Shown here piece after piece: positions 1 to 8,969 of a DNA stretch of 64,000 nucleotides. The notes under the pieces were generated by a model that had not been told where the DNA came from, searched no databases, and saw only the letters and a list, made by a program, of their open reading frames with translations. This DNA is from Acidimicrobiaceae bacterium (lineage in GTDB: Bacteria; Actinomycetota; Acidimicrobiia; Acidimicrobiales; JAUTXP01): positions 1 to 64,000 of the forward strand of contig JAUTXP010000009.1 in the NCBI GenBank assembly GCA_030837965.1, given 5' to 3'. Both the position numbers and the translations under genes were made by a program. Numbering within the stretch: position 1 is the first letter of the stretch; each line of letters starts with the position of its first letter.

Positions 1-633
1 AAGAAGACGCGCGACATGGTGCGCTTCCTCAAGCAGGCGCTCACCGGCGAGAAGGTCGACGCGGAGTTCGATACGTTCAAGGTGAAGGGATTCCGCCTGG
101 GCCGAACGCCCGCGTCGGTGCCGCCGATCCTGGTGGCCGCGCTGCGGCCCGGCATGCTCAAGTTGGCGGGCACCGAGGGCGACGGCGCCATCATCAACTG
201 GCTGTCGGCCGACGACGTCAAGCAGGTCGCGCCGATCGTCCAAGAGGCGGGCGCCGCAGCAGGCGAGCCGAAGGAAGTCGTGGCCCGCATCTTCGTGTGC
301 CCGTCGACCGACGCCGACACGGTTCGCCACTACGGCCGCATGGCCATCGCCGCCTACCTCAACGTGCCCGTCTACGCCGCCTTCCACGAATGGCTGGGCC
401 GGGGCGAGACCTTCAAGCCCATGTGGGACGCGTGGGCCGCGGGCGATCGCAAGGCGGCCACCGCGGCCATCCCCGACCATGTGGTGGACGAGCTGATCGT
501 CCACGGCGAGCCCGCCGCGTGCAGAGAGCACGTGGCCCGCTATGTCGACAACGGCGTGACCACGCCGGTGCTGGCCATGCTGCCCTTCGGGGTCGACATG
601 CAACAGGCCATGCGGGATATGGCGCCCCGATAA
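1..633 (+). CDS. LLM-class (luciferase-like) F420-type oxidoreductase, 5' truncated by window
   Basis: The reading frame is open from base 1, so the start lies upstream of the window and only the last 210 residues are seen. The sequence resembles the C-terminal part of the TIM-barrel luciferase-like family, with the typical run 'LRPGMLKLAGTEGDGAIIN' followed by a helical tail that packs on the barrel. In actinobacteria these proteins usually use coenzyme F420 rather than FMN; that is family knowledge, and the cofactor is not proven here. An internal ATG at position 16 exists but would delete most of the fold. The next gene starts 20 bases downstream on the same strand and encodes an acyl-CoA dehydrogenase, so a shared transcript for lipid or acyl-CoA metabolism is likely. 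Confidence 0.8.
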   Translation, partial: KKTRDMVRFLKQALTGEKVDAEFDTFKVKGFRLGRTPASVPPILVAALRPGMLKLAGTEGDGAIINWLSADDVKQVAPIVQEAGAAAGEPKEVVARIFVCPSTDADTVRHYGRMAIAAYLNVPVYAAFHEWLGRGETFKPMWDAWAAGDRKAATAAIPDHVVDELIVHGEPAACREHVARYVDNGVTTPVLAMLPFGVDMQQAMRDMAPR

Positions 634-653
634 CAGCGGGGTAGCGTCAAGGC

Positions 654-1871
654 ATGGACCTGACGTATCCGCCCGAAGCAGAAGCGTTCCGCGCCGAGAT
701 CCGCGCCTGGCTCGACGCCAACCTCCCGGACAACTTCCAGGACCTCAAAGGCGAAGCCCGCAAGCAGTTCAACGAGGAGTGGGTCCGCAAGCTCTATGAG
801 GGCGGATGGATCTGCGCCTCGTGGCCCAAGGAGTACGGCGGCAAGGGCCTGTCGACCATGCAGCAGGTGGTGTTGAGCGAGGAGTTCGCCCGCGCCGGGG
901 CGCCCATGCGGGCCGACTTCTTCGGCGACACGCTGGTCGGGCCGACCATCTTGCAGTGGGGCACGGAGGAGCAGAAAAAGGAGTTCCTCCCCAAGATCCT
1001 CACCGGGCAGATCTCGTGGTGCCAGGGGTTCTCCGAGCCCGATGCAGGGTCGGACCTGGCCGGCCTCAAGACCAGGGCCGAGCTGGACGGCGACGAGTGG
1101 GTGGTCAACGGGCAGAAGGTCTGGACCACGCAGGCCCAGTACGCCGACTACGTCTTCCTCTTGGCCCGCACCGACCCCGAGGCGCCCAAGCACGCGGGCA
1201 TCTCCTACCTGCTCGTGCCGATGCAGCAGCCGGGCGTCGAGGTCAGGCCCATCGAACAGGTCGACGGCTCGTCCGAGTTCAACGAGGTCTTCTTCAACAA
1301 CGCCCGATGCCCGAAGGACAACGTCGTCGGCGGCGTCAACAACGGATGGAAGGTGGCCATGACCACGCTCGGCTTCGAGCGCGGCACGTCCGCCACCACC
1401 AGCCACCGTCGTTTCCAGAAGGAGTTGGAGGACGTGATCGACGCGGCCCGCAAGAACGGCAGGGCGTCGGACCCGCTGACCCGGCAACGGCTGGCCCAGG
1501 CCTGGACCAAGGTCAAGATCATGGAGGTCAACGGCCTGCGCACGTTGTCCGACGTGCTGCACGGGACCAAGCAGGCCGCCGCGCTCGGCGCGCTCAACAA
1601 GATGTACTGGTCCGAGTACCACAAGGAGACGATGGAGCTGGCCGTCGACATCCTGGGCATGGACGGACAGATCCTCACCGGCAAGTCGGACGAGGACTTC
1701 GTGCCCGGCGTGGGCCGCAGGCGCGGGCGCACGACCTACCCCGTGAGCCCGCTGCAGGCCGCCTTCTTCTTCTCCCGCTCCGAGACGATCTGGGGCGGGA
1801 CGGCTGAGATCCAGCGCAACATCGTGGGCGAGCGCGTGCTCGGCCTGCCCAAGGAACCCAAGCCCGCGTAG
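654..1871 (+). CDS. Acyl-CoA dehydrogenase family protein (405 aa)
   Basis: Full-length FAD-dependent acyl-CoA dehydrogenase that would introduce a trans-2 double bond into an acyl-CoA thioester in the cytoplasm. Order of features: N-terminal helical domain, middle beta domain with 'WCQGFSEPDAGSDLAGL', and C-terminal helical domain ending in 'GGTAEIQRNIVGERVLGLP'. At the place where medium-chain enzymes carry the catalytic Glu (the 'YEGT' loop) this protein has Gly ('WGGTAEIQR'). That pattern is common in the branched-chain or steroid-type actinobacterial FadE groups, where the base sits elsewhere or on a partner subunit. It follows the LLM gene by 20 bases. The substrate cannot be read from sequence. 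Confidence 0.9.
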   Translation: MDLTYPPEAEAFRAEIRAWLDANLPDNFQDLKGEARKQFNEEWVRKLYEGGWICASWPKEYGGKGLSTMQQVVLSEEFARAGAPMRADFFGDTLVGPTILQWGTEEQKKEFLPKILTGQISWCQGFSEPDAGSDLAGLKTRAELDGDEWVVNGQKVWTTQAQYADYVFLLARTDPEAPKHAGISYLLVPMQQPGVEVRPIEQVDGSSEFNEVFFNNARCPKDNVVGGVNNGWKVAMTTLGFERGTSATTSHRRFQKELEDVIDAARKNGRASDPLTRQRLAQAWTKVKIMEVNGLRTLSDVLHGTKQAAALGALNKMYWSEYHKETMELAVDILGMDGQILTGKSDEDFVPGVGRRRGRTTYPVSPLQAAFFFSRSETIWGGTAEIQRNIVGERVLGLPKEPKPA

Positions 1872-1894
1872 GCGCGCCTTGTACCCTCGGCGTC

Positions 1895-3688
1895 GTGGCC
1901 AGGCGCCGACCACGCACGTTCACCTATGTGGTCGGCATCGGCTTCGTGGCCGCCGCCGTGCACCGCATCGTCCGGCTCTGGCCGACGGGCCGTGGACGTT
2001 CCACCCCGCAGCACGCGGCTCGCCGTTCGTCCGCGTCTGCGTCTGCGTCTGCGCCGGTGCGTCCCCCGGCGGTTCAAGCCGTGGCAACGACGATGGCGAC
2101 GACGGCGACGCCGAGCGTCGTCGTCCTCAAGCCGGGCCGAGCCATCCGTCCATGGCATGGCGCGCTGGCGGCGGTCCTCACCGCCGCGCTGGTGGGGTCG
2201 GGCACGTTCGTCGTGGTGCACAGTCGCGAGTCGGGCGCGGCCGCGGGCGCTCCCGCGGTGGCGTCGGCACCAGCGCCGCCCGCGGCGTCGGCGCAAGCGA
2301 GCGGCATCACCGCCCAGTGGGTCAAGGACGAGAACGCCAAGCGGGGCACGTCGGCCTGGCGGCTGGACGACAAGGACGACAAGAAGGCGTCGGGCATCGA
2401 GGGCTTCGCCGACGCGGCGAGCGCGGTGCAAGGCGATGCCGTCGGCCTCTATGTGTCGACCAAGGCCGACCAGTTCCACGTCGAGGCCTACCGCATGGGC
2501 TACTACGGCGGCGACGGCGGTCGGCTGGTGTGGCGCTCGGCGCAGACGCAGGGCCGGCGCCAGGCCGTGCCCGTCATCGAGCCCAAGACGCGCATGGTCG
2601 AGGCCGAGTGGGAGCCCTCGTTGTCGGTCCGCATCGGACCTGAGTTCGTGCCCGGCGTCTACCTGTTCAAGCTCGTCGGCGACGGCGGCCAACAGCAGTA
2701 CATCCCGTTGACCGTGCGCGACGACCAGAGCACGTCGGCCTACGTCGTGCAGAACGCGGTCACCACCTGGCAGGCCTACAACCTGTGGGGCGGGGCCGAC
2801 CTGTACGAGGGCCGCATGGGCAAGGTGTCTGGCTTCGATCAGCGCAGTCGGGTGGTGTCGTTCGACCGGCCGTACATGTTGGGCGAGGGCTCTGGCGACT
2901 TCCTCGGCAACGAGCTTCCCTTGGTGTCGTTGGTCGAGTCGCTCGGGCTGGACGTGACCTATTGGACCGACGTCGACCTGCACCGCAGGCCCGCGCTGTT
3001 GGCCCGCCACCGGGCGCTGGTCACGTTGGGCCACGACGAGTACTGGTCGGCCTCCATGCGCGACGGCGCCGAGGCCGCTCGCGACCACGGCGTCAACCTG
3101 GCCTTCCTTGGGGCCAACGCCGCCTTCCGACAGATCCGGCTCGAGGACTCGCCCCTCGGCGTCGACCGGCGCGTCGTCAACTACAAGCGCGCCCACGAGG
3201 ACCCGATGCGGCTGGACGACCCGTCCTTGGTGACCGTCGACTGGCGCCAGGCCCCGGTGAGCAGGCCCGAGAACGCGCTCGTCGGTCCGCTGTACGAGTG
3301 CAATCCGGTGAAGGCCGACATGGTCGTCTACGACGCGGGCGGATGGGTGTTCCAAGGCACGGGCTTGAAGAAGGGCGACACCCTCGCCGACGTGGTGGGC
3401 TCTGAGTACGACAGGGCCGTGCGCACGCCGACCACGCCCGCCTCCCTTCAGGTGCTGGCCCACTCGCCGGTGACCTGCCGAGGGCGCAAGAGCTACGCGG
3501 ACATGACGTACTACACCGCGCCCAGCGGGGCGGGCGTGTTCGCCACCGGGACCAACCTGTGGGTCCCTCGCACGGGGACGGTGGCGGAGGTGGCGCGCAT
3601 CACCGTGAACGTGCTGCGGGCCTTCGGCGCCGGGCCCGCGGGCCTCCAGCATCCGGCGGTGCCGAACCTGCCTCGCGCCGCTCGATAG
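1895..3688 (+). CDS. Membrane-anchored N,N-dimethylformamidase beta-subunit-like protein
   Basis: The main body (from about residue 150) resembles the C-terminal domain of the large subunit of N,N-dimethylformamidase, with conserved stretches 'EAYRMGYYGGDGGR', 'TTWQAYNLWGGADLY' and 'LVTLGHDEYWSASMRDG'. Family members occur widely in actinobacteria as secreted or anchored proteins of unproven substrate. A hydrophobic segment at about residues 87-106 ('LAAVLTAALVGSGTFVVV') followed by an Ala/Pro-rich linker suggests a signal anchor with the enzyme outside the cell. The GTG at 1895 gives 597 residues; GTG 2081 or ATG 2093 are at least as likely, because residues 40-60 before them are a Ser-Ala microsatellite. 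Amidase activity is not established. Confidence 0.72.
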   Translation: MARRRPRTFTYVVGIGFVAAAVHRIVRLWPTGRGRSTPQHAARRSSASASASAPVRPPAVQAVATTMATTATPSVVVLKPGRAIRPWHGALAAVLTAALVGSGTFVVVHSRESGAAAGAPAVASAPAPPAASAQASGITAQWVKDENAKRGTSAWRLDDKDDKKASGIEGFADAASAVQGDAVGLYVSTKADQFHVEAYRMGYYGGDGGRLVWRSAQTQGRRQAVPVIEPKTRMVEAEWEPSLSVRIGPEFVPGVYLFKLVGDGGQQQYIPLTVRDDQSTSAYVVQNAVTTWQAYNLWGGADLYEGRMGKVSGFDQRSRVVSFDRPYMLGEGSGDFLGNELPLVSLVESLGLDVTYWTDVDLHRRPALLARHRALVTLGHDEYWSASMRDGAEAARDHGVNLAFLGANAAFRQIRLEDSPLGVDRRVVNYKRAHEDPMRLDDPSLVTVDWRQAPVSRPENALVGPLYECNPVKADMVVYDAGGWVFQGTGLKKGDTLADVVGSEYDRAVRTPTTPASLQVLAHSPVTCRGRKSYADMTYYTAPSGAGVFATGTNLWVPRTGTVAEVARITVNVLRAFGAGPAGLQHPAVPNLPRAAR

Positions 3689-3737
3689 ACGGCAGCATCC
3701 GCCAGTGCGGAACCGGTCGCCGGTACGATCCATCCGC

Positions 3738-4310
3738 GTGCCCGTCGTCTTCGAGAAGCTGGCGGAACAGCTTCGAGAGCCCGTCTTCCGCAGCGCCGAG
3801 ACCGGCTACGACCCGCTCGACGTCCGCTCGTTCCTCGACGAGACCGCGGCCCGGCTGGCTGTGCTCGAGGCCCGTGTTGCCAAGGCCGAAGCCCGGGCCG
3901 AGCGGGCTGAGCGCAAGCTGGCCTCGGCCCGTCGATTCGTGCGCGCTGCTGCGCCGGGGTCCACGCCCGACACGGGCGTCCTCGATGAGGTGGTGATGGC
4001 GGGCCAACACCAGGCCGAGCGCATCGTCGTGGACGCCGAGGCTGAAGCCGTGCGACTGCGCGAGGAGGCCAAGAAGGCGGCGGCCGAGGCCAGGGCCTCA
4101 GTGGACGACCCGGAGCTGCGGGCCCACGTCGATGAGCACCGCGTCGGCCTGCGCCACCAGCTCGAGACTTGTCATGTGAACCAGACCGCTTTGGAGACCG
4201 TCGACCACGCCGTGCGATCGGCGCGAGCAGAGGTGCTCGACGGGCTGCGAAAGGAACTGGCCGAACTTGCGGCAATGCCGTTCCTGTTCGCCAAGGAGGC
4301 GCGCTCGTGA
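3738..4310 (+). CDS. DivIVA-domain coiled-coil protein 1
   Basis: 190-residue protein from the GTG at 3738 (a further GTG at 3705 would add 11 basic residues). The N-terminus 'FRSAETGYDPLDVRSFLDE' fits the DivIVA membrane-curvature domain, and it is followed by a long Ala/Glu/Arg-rich heptad region typical of coiled coils. DivIVA proteins of actinobacteria mark poles or septa and recruit cell-wall machinery. The last codons contain a strong ribosome site, AAGGAGG at 4293-4299, serving the next gene, whose GTG overlaps this stop. The two products probably act together, perhaps as a hetero-oligomer; this is inference. Confidence 0.72.
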   Translation: MPVVFEKLAEQLREPVFRSAETGYDPLDVRSFLDETAARLAVLEARVAKAEARAERAERKLASARRFVRAAAPGSTPDTGVLDEVVMAGQHQAERIVVDAEAEAVRLREEAKKAAAEARASVDDPELRAHVDEHRVGLRHQLETCHVNQTALETVDHAVRSARAEVLDGLRKELAELAAMPFLFAKEARS

Positions 4311-4969
4311 CCACGCTCGACGATTCGCTGTTCGACACGGACGAAGGCCAAGAGGACATGTCAAGGCGAGGGGACCAGCCGCCCGCGTCTCCCGAGCCGC
4401 CCGCGGCGGAGCGGCGTGACGACGATCCGGTGGTGATCATCGACGACTCACCCGTGCGGATCGCGCCCAGCCGATGGGTGCGTGAGACGACGTTCAGGGA
4501 GAAGCTGCGGGGCTATCACCCCGGCGACGTCGACGGGTTCCTGGATCAGGTCGCCTTCGCCTTCGACGAGTTGGAGTCGCGCCTTCGTGATGCTGAGGAG
4601 CGGGCGGCCAAGGCCGCGGGCGAGACGGCGGTGGCGGTGGCCGACGACGAGACGGTGCGTCGCACCCTCACCCTGGCCCAGCGCACTGCGGAACTGGCCA
4701 TTGCCGAGGCCGAGCGCCAGGCCGCGGAACTGGTTGAGCGGGCGCGGGGCGAGAGCGAGGGCATGGTGGCCGCAGCCGAGGCCGAGGCGGCTGCCATCCG
4801 CGAGCGTGAGCGCTCACGGCTCGTCGCCGAGCTCACCCACTTGGAGTCGGCCCGGGCCGTGGCCGCCGAGGACCTGGACGAGTTGGAGAACCGTCGCCAG
4901 CGCGAGCACGAGCGGCTGACGCGCGTGCTGCGCGACTTGGCCGACGTGGTCGAGCAGCGCCTGACCTGA
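4307..4969 (+). CDS. DivIVA-domain coiled-coil protein 2
   Basis: 220-residue protein. The start is set by the GTG at 4307, which overlaps the upstream TGA (GTGA) and sits 7 bases after AAGGAGG. After an acidic, disordered leader of about 60 residues comes a clear DivIVA-type motif ('FREKLRGYHPGDVDGFLDQV'), followed by an Ala/Glu/Arg coiled coil to the C-terminus. It is the paralogous partner of the preceding gene, coupled to it translationally. It resembles DivIVA/Wag31-like scaffold proteins but lacks the length of Wag31; no enzymatic function is expected. Confidence 0.78.
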   Translation: MTTLDDSLFDTDEGQEDMSRRGDQPPASPEPPAAERRDDDPVVIIDDSPVRIAPSRWVRETTFREKLRGYHPGDVDGFLDQVAFAFDELESRLRDAEERAAKAAGETAVAVADDETVRRTLTLAQRTAELAIAEAERQAAELVERARGESEGMVAAAEAEAAAIRERERSRLVAELTHLESARAVAAEDLDELENRRQREHERLTRVLRDLADVVEQRLT

Positions 4970-4995
4970 GCGCGGTTGGTCGGGCCTGCGGCTTC

Positions 4996-5253
4996 CTAGA
5001 GCAGTCGCAACTGCTCGATGCGCGCCGCCCGCTCCAACAGCGGCTCCCAGCGGGGCGCACCCCGGGGCCCTTCGCCTTGCACCTCCACCAACTCGAGCGG
5101 GATGGCACGCGACGCGCCCTTGGCGTCGCGCACGCCCAGGCTGCCGTCGCGCTCGCGGCGCACGGCCACGCCCTCGTGCCAACGGCCGTCGGCCTTGCGC
5201 CGGAAGCGGACCTTGTCGCCCGGCCTGACCCCGAGGTGCTCCAGCGCGCTCAA
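4996..5253 (-). CDS. Small SH3-like hypothetical protein coupled to an SDR
   Basis: An 85-residue protein on the minus strand. I place the start at TTG 5253, whose bases overlap the stop of the upstream SDR gene (TTGA), a spacing seen repeatedly in this window. The core '[22 protein letters not shown]' looks like a small beta-barrel (SH3-like or Tudor-like) that might bind RNA or protein, and is followed by a helical tail. I do not recognise a named family. It is probably co-translated with the SDR. Other readings in this frame extend farther upstream but overlap the SDR entirely. Confidence 0.5.
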   Translation of the reverse strand: MSALEHLGVRPGDKVRFRRKADGRWHEGVAVRRERDGSLGVRDAKGASRAIPLELVEVQGEGPRGAPRWEPLLERAARIEQLRLL

Positions 5254-6035
5254 AGCTGGGCTTGGATGCGGCGCATGCCCTTGATCCAGCGATCGGGGTC
5301 GTCGGCCTTGCGTCGGTAGAACTCGGCCACCTCGGGGTGGGGGAGGATCAAGAAGCGCTCGTCGCGCAGGCCTTGGACCACGCTGTCGGCCACGTCTTCG
5401 GGGTCGATGAGGTTGCCGGATTTGAGGACCATGGCGGCCGACGGGTCGTCCGCGTCGAGCCCGCCGAGCAGCATGGGCGTGCGCACGCCTTGCGGGCACA
5501 GGCACGACACCTTGACGCCCTGGTCGCCGTAGGTGATGGCGAGGAACTCGGCGAGGGCCACGGCCGCGTGCTTGGTCACCGTGTACTGGGCGTTGCCCAG
5601 ATTGGCCAGCAGGCCCGCGGCGGACGCCGTGTTCAGGAGATAGCCCTCGCCCCGCGCCACCATGCTCGGCACGACGGCCCGGGCCGCGTAGACGTGGGCC
5701 ATGAGGTTGATGCGGAACGTGCGGTCCCAGTCGTCGTCGGGCGACTCGATGCCGCCGCCGCCCCCGACGCCCGCGTTGGAGCAGAACAGATCGACTGGCC
5801 CGAAGCGCTCCTCGGTCTGGACGACCAGTCGCTGCACGTCGGCCTCGTTGGACACGTCGGTGGCCACCGGCATGGCCTGGTCGCCCAAGGCCTTGGCCAC
5901 GGTGTCAATGTCGGTGCCTTCGAGATCGGCGACGACGACGCCCTTGGCCCCTTCGGCCGCGAACCGTGTGCACAGCGCTCGGCCGATGCCGCCCGCGCCC
6001 CCGGTGACGATCACCACCTTGTCCTTGAGCTCCAT
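5250..6035 (-). CDS. SDR family NAD(P)-dependent oxidoreductase (261 aa)
   Basis: Classical short-chain dehydrogenase: N-terminal Rossmann motif '[13 protein letters not shown]' (TGxxxGIG), an NAG motif '[11 protein letters not shown]', and the active-site pair in '[14 protein letters not shown]' (Tyr-x3-Lys). The C-terminal region '[26 protein letters not shown]' is frequent in actinobacterial SDRs near lipid genes. ATG 6035 is the start. A small protein begins on the overlapping TTGA at the end, and the WS/DGAT gene lies 34 bases downstream in plus coordinates, reading toward it. The substrate is unknown; a hydroxy-lipid or alcohol is plausible. Confidence 0.9.
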   Translation of the reverse strand: MELKDKVVIVTGGAGGIGRALCTRFAAEGAKGVVVADLEGTDIDTVAKALGDQAMPVATDVSNEADVQRLVVQTEERFGPVDLFCSNAGVGGGGGIESPDDDWDRTFRINLMAHVYAARAVVPSMVARGEGYLLNTASAAGLLANLGNAQYTVTKHAAVALAEFLAITYGDQGVKVSCLCPQGVRTPMLLGGLDADDPSAAMVLKSGNLIDPEDVADSVVQGLRDERFLILPHPEVAEFYRRKADDPDRWIKGMRRIQAQL

Positions 6036-6069
6036 AGGCCGACTCTATGGGTCGGTCGGGTTTTGGGCT

Positions 6070-7464
6070 TCAGCCCGCGAGGTGGAGCAGTTCGTTGAAG
6101 GCGTCCTCGATACAACGGCGCAGTCGAACCGGCTCGGTGATGGCAGCGGTGTCGCAGTTGAGGCCCACGTCCATGCTCCCCTTGTACGACAGCACGGTTG
6201 CGTTGAGCGCGGTGCCGCCGGTGGGGCCGAAGGGGTGGTTGGCCAGGATGCGTGCGCCCGCCACGTAGAGGTCGAAGGGGGCGCCGCGCACGTTCGAGGT
6301 GGCGAAGTCCACGGTCTGCACCTGCTGGCGGGCCATGCGCACGAGCAGGGGCGCGGGCAACGTGGTCAGGACGCCGGCCAGCGCGTCGGCCACGCCGAGG
6401 GACCGCTCAGATCGGGCCTCGGCCAGCCGCTCCTTGACGGCCTCGAAGCGCTGGCGCGGGTCCTTGGCTCCGGTGGGCACCAGCAGGCGGGCCGGGGCAA
6501 AGGCGTTGCCCCCTGCCGACTTGTCCTGGCGGGTGCTGACTGCCATCGACATGCGCAACTCCTCGACCTCGAACCCCAGGGCCTGGTGGTAGGCGCCCAC
6601 GCCGCCCGCCAGGCCCGCGGTGTAGATGTCGTTGAGGCTGCCGCCCAACGCGTGGGCGGCCCGCTTGGCCTGGTCGAGGTCGAAGCTGAGGATCTCGAAA
6701 TGCCGGGCCAGGCCCCGTCGCCCGGTCCACAGCGGGGAGCGGGACGACTCGGTGATGAAGGCCTGTCGGAACAGCGAGCGGCCGGTCTCGACCGTGCTCA
6801 TGGGGTGACGGACGGACGCGGCGGCCGTGGTGGCGGCCAGTCGAGTCGTGCGGGCTAGCTGCTGGACGGCGGCGGGGAGGAGGGGCCGGCCTGGTTCGGT
6901 CGGGTCGGTGGCGGGGTTGGTGCGGTCGGGGTCGGTGGGGCCGGCGGGGTTGGTCGGCGATTGCGTTGTGGGGTCGGGCGGGTCCGGGGTGTCGGGAGCG
7001 AGGTCGATGAACTGGGCCGACAGGCGCACGCCGCCCACGCCGTCCGTGATGGTGTGGTGCATCTTGGACAGGAGCGCGGCGCGTCCGCCTTCTACGCCTT
7101 CGACGATCCAGATGGTCCACAGGGGACGGGCCAGGTCGAAGTTGTCCTGGGCCTCGACCGCGGCCAGTTCGAGAAGCTGCTCCATGGACCCGGGCTCGGG
7201 GAGGGCGACGCGCCGGACGTGGTAGTCGAGGTCGAAGCTCTCGTCGTCCACCCACTCGGGCCAACTGACCTGCAACGGCCGCCCGCCGCGCACGCGCTGG
7301 CGCAGGCGGGGGAGGGCGTGCACGGCCGCGGCCATGCGGCGGCGGAAGCGATCGAAGTCGGGCTTGCCCTCCAGCAGGGTGAGGCTGATGAATGACGAGC
7401 GCAGGATGGGGTCGCGTTCGAGCGTCCACATGAGCGCCTCGGCCGACGTCATGCGCCGCTCCAT
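6070..7464 (-). CDS. WS/DGAT wax ester synthase / diacylglycerol acyltransferase
   Basis: About 464 residues. The acyltransferase signature HHxxxDG is present as 'HHTITDG' (residues 136-142), with the second His as catalytic base. Later come the family markers 'GGSLNDIYTAGLAGGV' and 'FATSNVRGAPFDLYVAGA'. These enzymes join acyl-CoA to a long alcohol or diacylglycerol to make storage wax or triacylglycerol at the membrane. Start choice is open: ATG 7464, ATG 7452 (preceded by GGAG), or GTG 7524. After the active site there is a Pro/Thr/Asp-rich insert of about 40 residues encoded by GGGTCGGT-type simple sequence. It follows the DsbA-like gene. Confidence 0.88.
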   Translation of the reverse strand: MERRMTSAEALMWTLERDPILRSSFISLTLLEGKPDFDRFRRRMAAAVHALPRLRQRVRGGRPLQVSWPEWVDDESFDLDYHVRRVALPEPGSMEQLLELAAVEAQDNFDLARPLWTIWIVEGVEGGRAALLSKMHHTITDGVGGVRLSAQFIDLAPDTPDPPDPTTQSPTNPAGPTDPDRTNPATDPTEPGRPLLPAAVQQLARTTRLAATTAAASVRHPMSTVETGRSLFRQAFITESSRSPLWTGRRGLARHFEILSFDLDQAKRAAHALGGSLNDIYTAGLAGGVGAYHQALGFEVEELRMSMAVSTRQDKSAGGNAFAPARLLVPTGAKDPRQRFEAVKERLAEARSERSLGVADALAGVLTTLPAPLLVRMARQQVQTVDFATSNVRGAPFDLYVAGARILANHPFGPTGGTALNATVLSYKGSMDVGLNCDTAAITEPVRLRRCIEDAFNELLHLAG

Positions 7465-7556
7465 GCGGAGGGGACGGGGAGGTTTCGTGGCCGCAGCGGT
7501 GGCGACGTTCGCCTTGTCGCTCACCTGCCGCTTGCGAGGCCCGTTCACCGGGCCGC

Positions 7557-8168
7557 TCACCGGGGGATGGACGAGGCCTTGAACTCGTTGAGCTCGATCC
7601 AGCCCGTGACCAGGTCCATCACCCGCTCGATGGATGAGGTTGCCCTCGGCCCGTCGCCTGCCGGACGGTCCATCAGGCGCACGAAGATGGCACGGTCGCC
7701 GGAGATGAACGTGGGGACGCCGAAGACTCGGTGCTCGTTGACCGCGGCCTCGTGCTCCTTGCGGAACGTCTCGAGGGGCCAGCCGTCCTCGATCTCGGCG
7801 AAGACGGCATCGACGTTGTCGCCCCAGCCCTGCTCGGTGAGCACGGCGCGCAACTCGTCGGCCTCGCGAATGTCGCGGCTCTGGTCGTGGCGGGCCGCGA
7901 AGAGGGCGTTGTGGACGGGGAGGAAGGCATCGGGGAAGCGGTCGCGCACGACAATGCCGACCTGCATGGCGAGGAGGTTGGGAGCCTGTGCAGGGTCGTC
8001 CCAGACGTCGGTGCCGCCCTCTTCGACGTGGGCCTGGTTGAGGGAGAAGGGAACGAAGCGCACGTCCCATGGAGCGCCGGCTTGGAGGGCGGTGACGATG
8101 TGCTCGTGGGCGTTGCGGGCGAAGGGGCACCGGTAGTCCCAGGTCACGGCAAAAGTGAGGGTGGTCAT
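7557..8168 (-). CDS. DsbA/FrnE-family thioredoxin-fold protein (203 aa)
   Basis: Thioredoxin-fold protein of the DsbA type with the active-site region near the N-terminus ('VTWDYRCPFARNAHEH'). Only the first Cys of the usual CxxC is kept (CPFA), as in the isomerase-like branch rather than true disulfide oxidases. The cis-Pro loop 'FGVPTFI' is present. No signal peptide is seen, so it should be cytoplasmic. ATG 8168 starts the gene. It may be co-transcribed with the downstream acyltransferase gene. A second, CPWC-containing member lies near 60.4 kb. Confidence 0.82.
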   Translation of the reverse strand: MTTLTFAVTWDYRCPFARNAHEHIVTALQAGAPWDVRFVPFSLNQAHVEEGGTDVWDDPAQAPNLLAMQVGIVVRDRFPDAFLPVHNALFAARHDQSRDIREADELRAVLTEQGWGDNVDAVFAEIEDGWPLETFRKEHEAAVNEHRVFGVPTFISGDRAIFVRLMDRPAGDGPRATSSIERVMDLVTGWIELNEFKASSIPR

Positions 8169-8273
8169 AATGGGTGCAACTCTTCCCCTGGTTGGGTGAT
8201 TCCAGACGGTTCGGGCATGCGCGTTGGGGCGGGGCGGGGGCGGGGGCTGGGCGTGACCTTGGCCGAGGCGGGA

Positions 8274-8969
8274 TCAGCCGGTCAAGCCGCCGGGGCGGGG
8301 CGGCAAGGGCAGCAGGCGGCGGCCCAGCCTGCCGAGGGCCACGCCGATCGGGATGCCGCCGATGACGTCGGAGGCGTGGTGGACCCTGACGTAGACCCGG
8401 CTGGTGGCCACGACGAGGGCGAGGGCGTAATACGCGGGCCACAACGGGTCGTCGTCGGCGAGGAGGCCCGCGGCGGTGAAGGCCGAGGTGGCGTGACCGC
8501 TGGGGAAGCTGCTGGTGAGGGGGCGGCGCAGCTTGGGGCGCTTGCTGTTGGCGCGGTTCGGCCTTTGGATGGCGGTCGGGCTTGCCATTGGGCTGGCGGT
8601 CGGGCTGGCGGTTGTGGCGGTTGGGCCGGCCGCGGTGTCCGCTGTGTCAGGGTCCAGTTCCCACAGCGGCCGGGCCCGGCGGAACAGCGACTTGATGCCG
8701 ACATTCACGAGCGCCGACTCCGCGCCCAACAAGACGCCGACCCGCACGGCCGCCTTCCAGTCATGCTCCGATCGCAGCCCTCGCAGCGCGCCGAGTATGA
8801 GCCAGACCAGACTGTGGTCGCCAAGGGCAGACGCGCTGTAGAAGACGCGATCGGCGACAGGGTGGCCACGAAGGCGGTCGAAAGCCTGGTCGACGCGTGC
8901 GTCGAAGTCGGCCACAGCCTGACGGGTCGCCGGGGGAAACGGCGGCAGGAGTGGCGGCACGCGGGGCAT
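8274..8969 (-). CDS. PAP2-family phosphatase
   Basis: 231-residue membrane phosphatase with all three PAP2 motifs: 'KSLFRRARP' (KxxxxxxRP), 'SFPSGHATS' (PSGH) and 'SRVYVRVHHASD' (SRxxxxxHxxxD). It probably removes a phosphate from a lipid phosphate such as undecaprenyl pyrophosphate or phosphatidate. Between motifs 1 and 2 is an Ala/Thr/Pro-rich insert of about 35 residues encoded by repeats of a GGCGGTCGGGCT-like unit. The start is ATG 8969. The first ~88 codons and ~90 bases of leader are duplicated in a degenerate form 1,228 bases away on the same strand. Confidence 0.87.
   Translation of the reverse strand: MPRVPPLLPPFPPATRQAVADFDARVDQAFDRLRGHPVADRVFYSASALGDHSLVWLILGALRGLRSEHDWKAAVRVGVLLGAESALVNVGIKSLFRRARPLWELDPDTADTAAGPTATTASPTASPMASPTAIQRPNRANSKRPKLRRPLTSSFPSGHATSAFTAAGLLADDDPLWPAYYALALVVATSRVYVRVHHASDVIGGIPIGVALGRLGRRLLPLPPRPGGLTG

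Noticed and set aside
2030-2058. GTCTGC microsatellite near the start of the dimethylformamidase-like gene
   Set aside because: A short Ser-Ala repeat, likely upstream of the true start; no further array, so not counted as a separate repeat element.
1736-3733. Minus-strand frame of 665 codons opposite the dimethylformamidase-like gene
   Set aside because: Arg/His/Gly-rich shadow; the plus-strand frame matches a known family.
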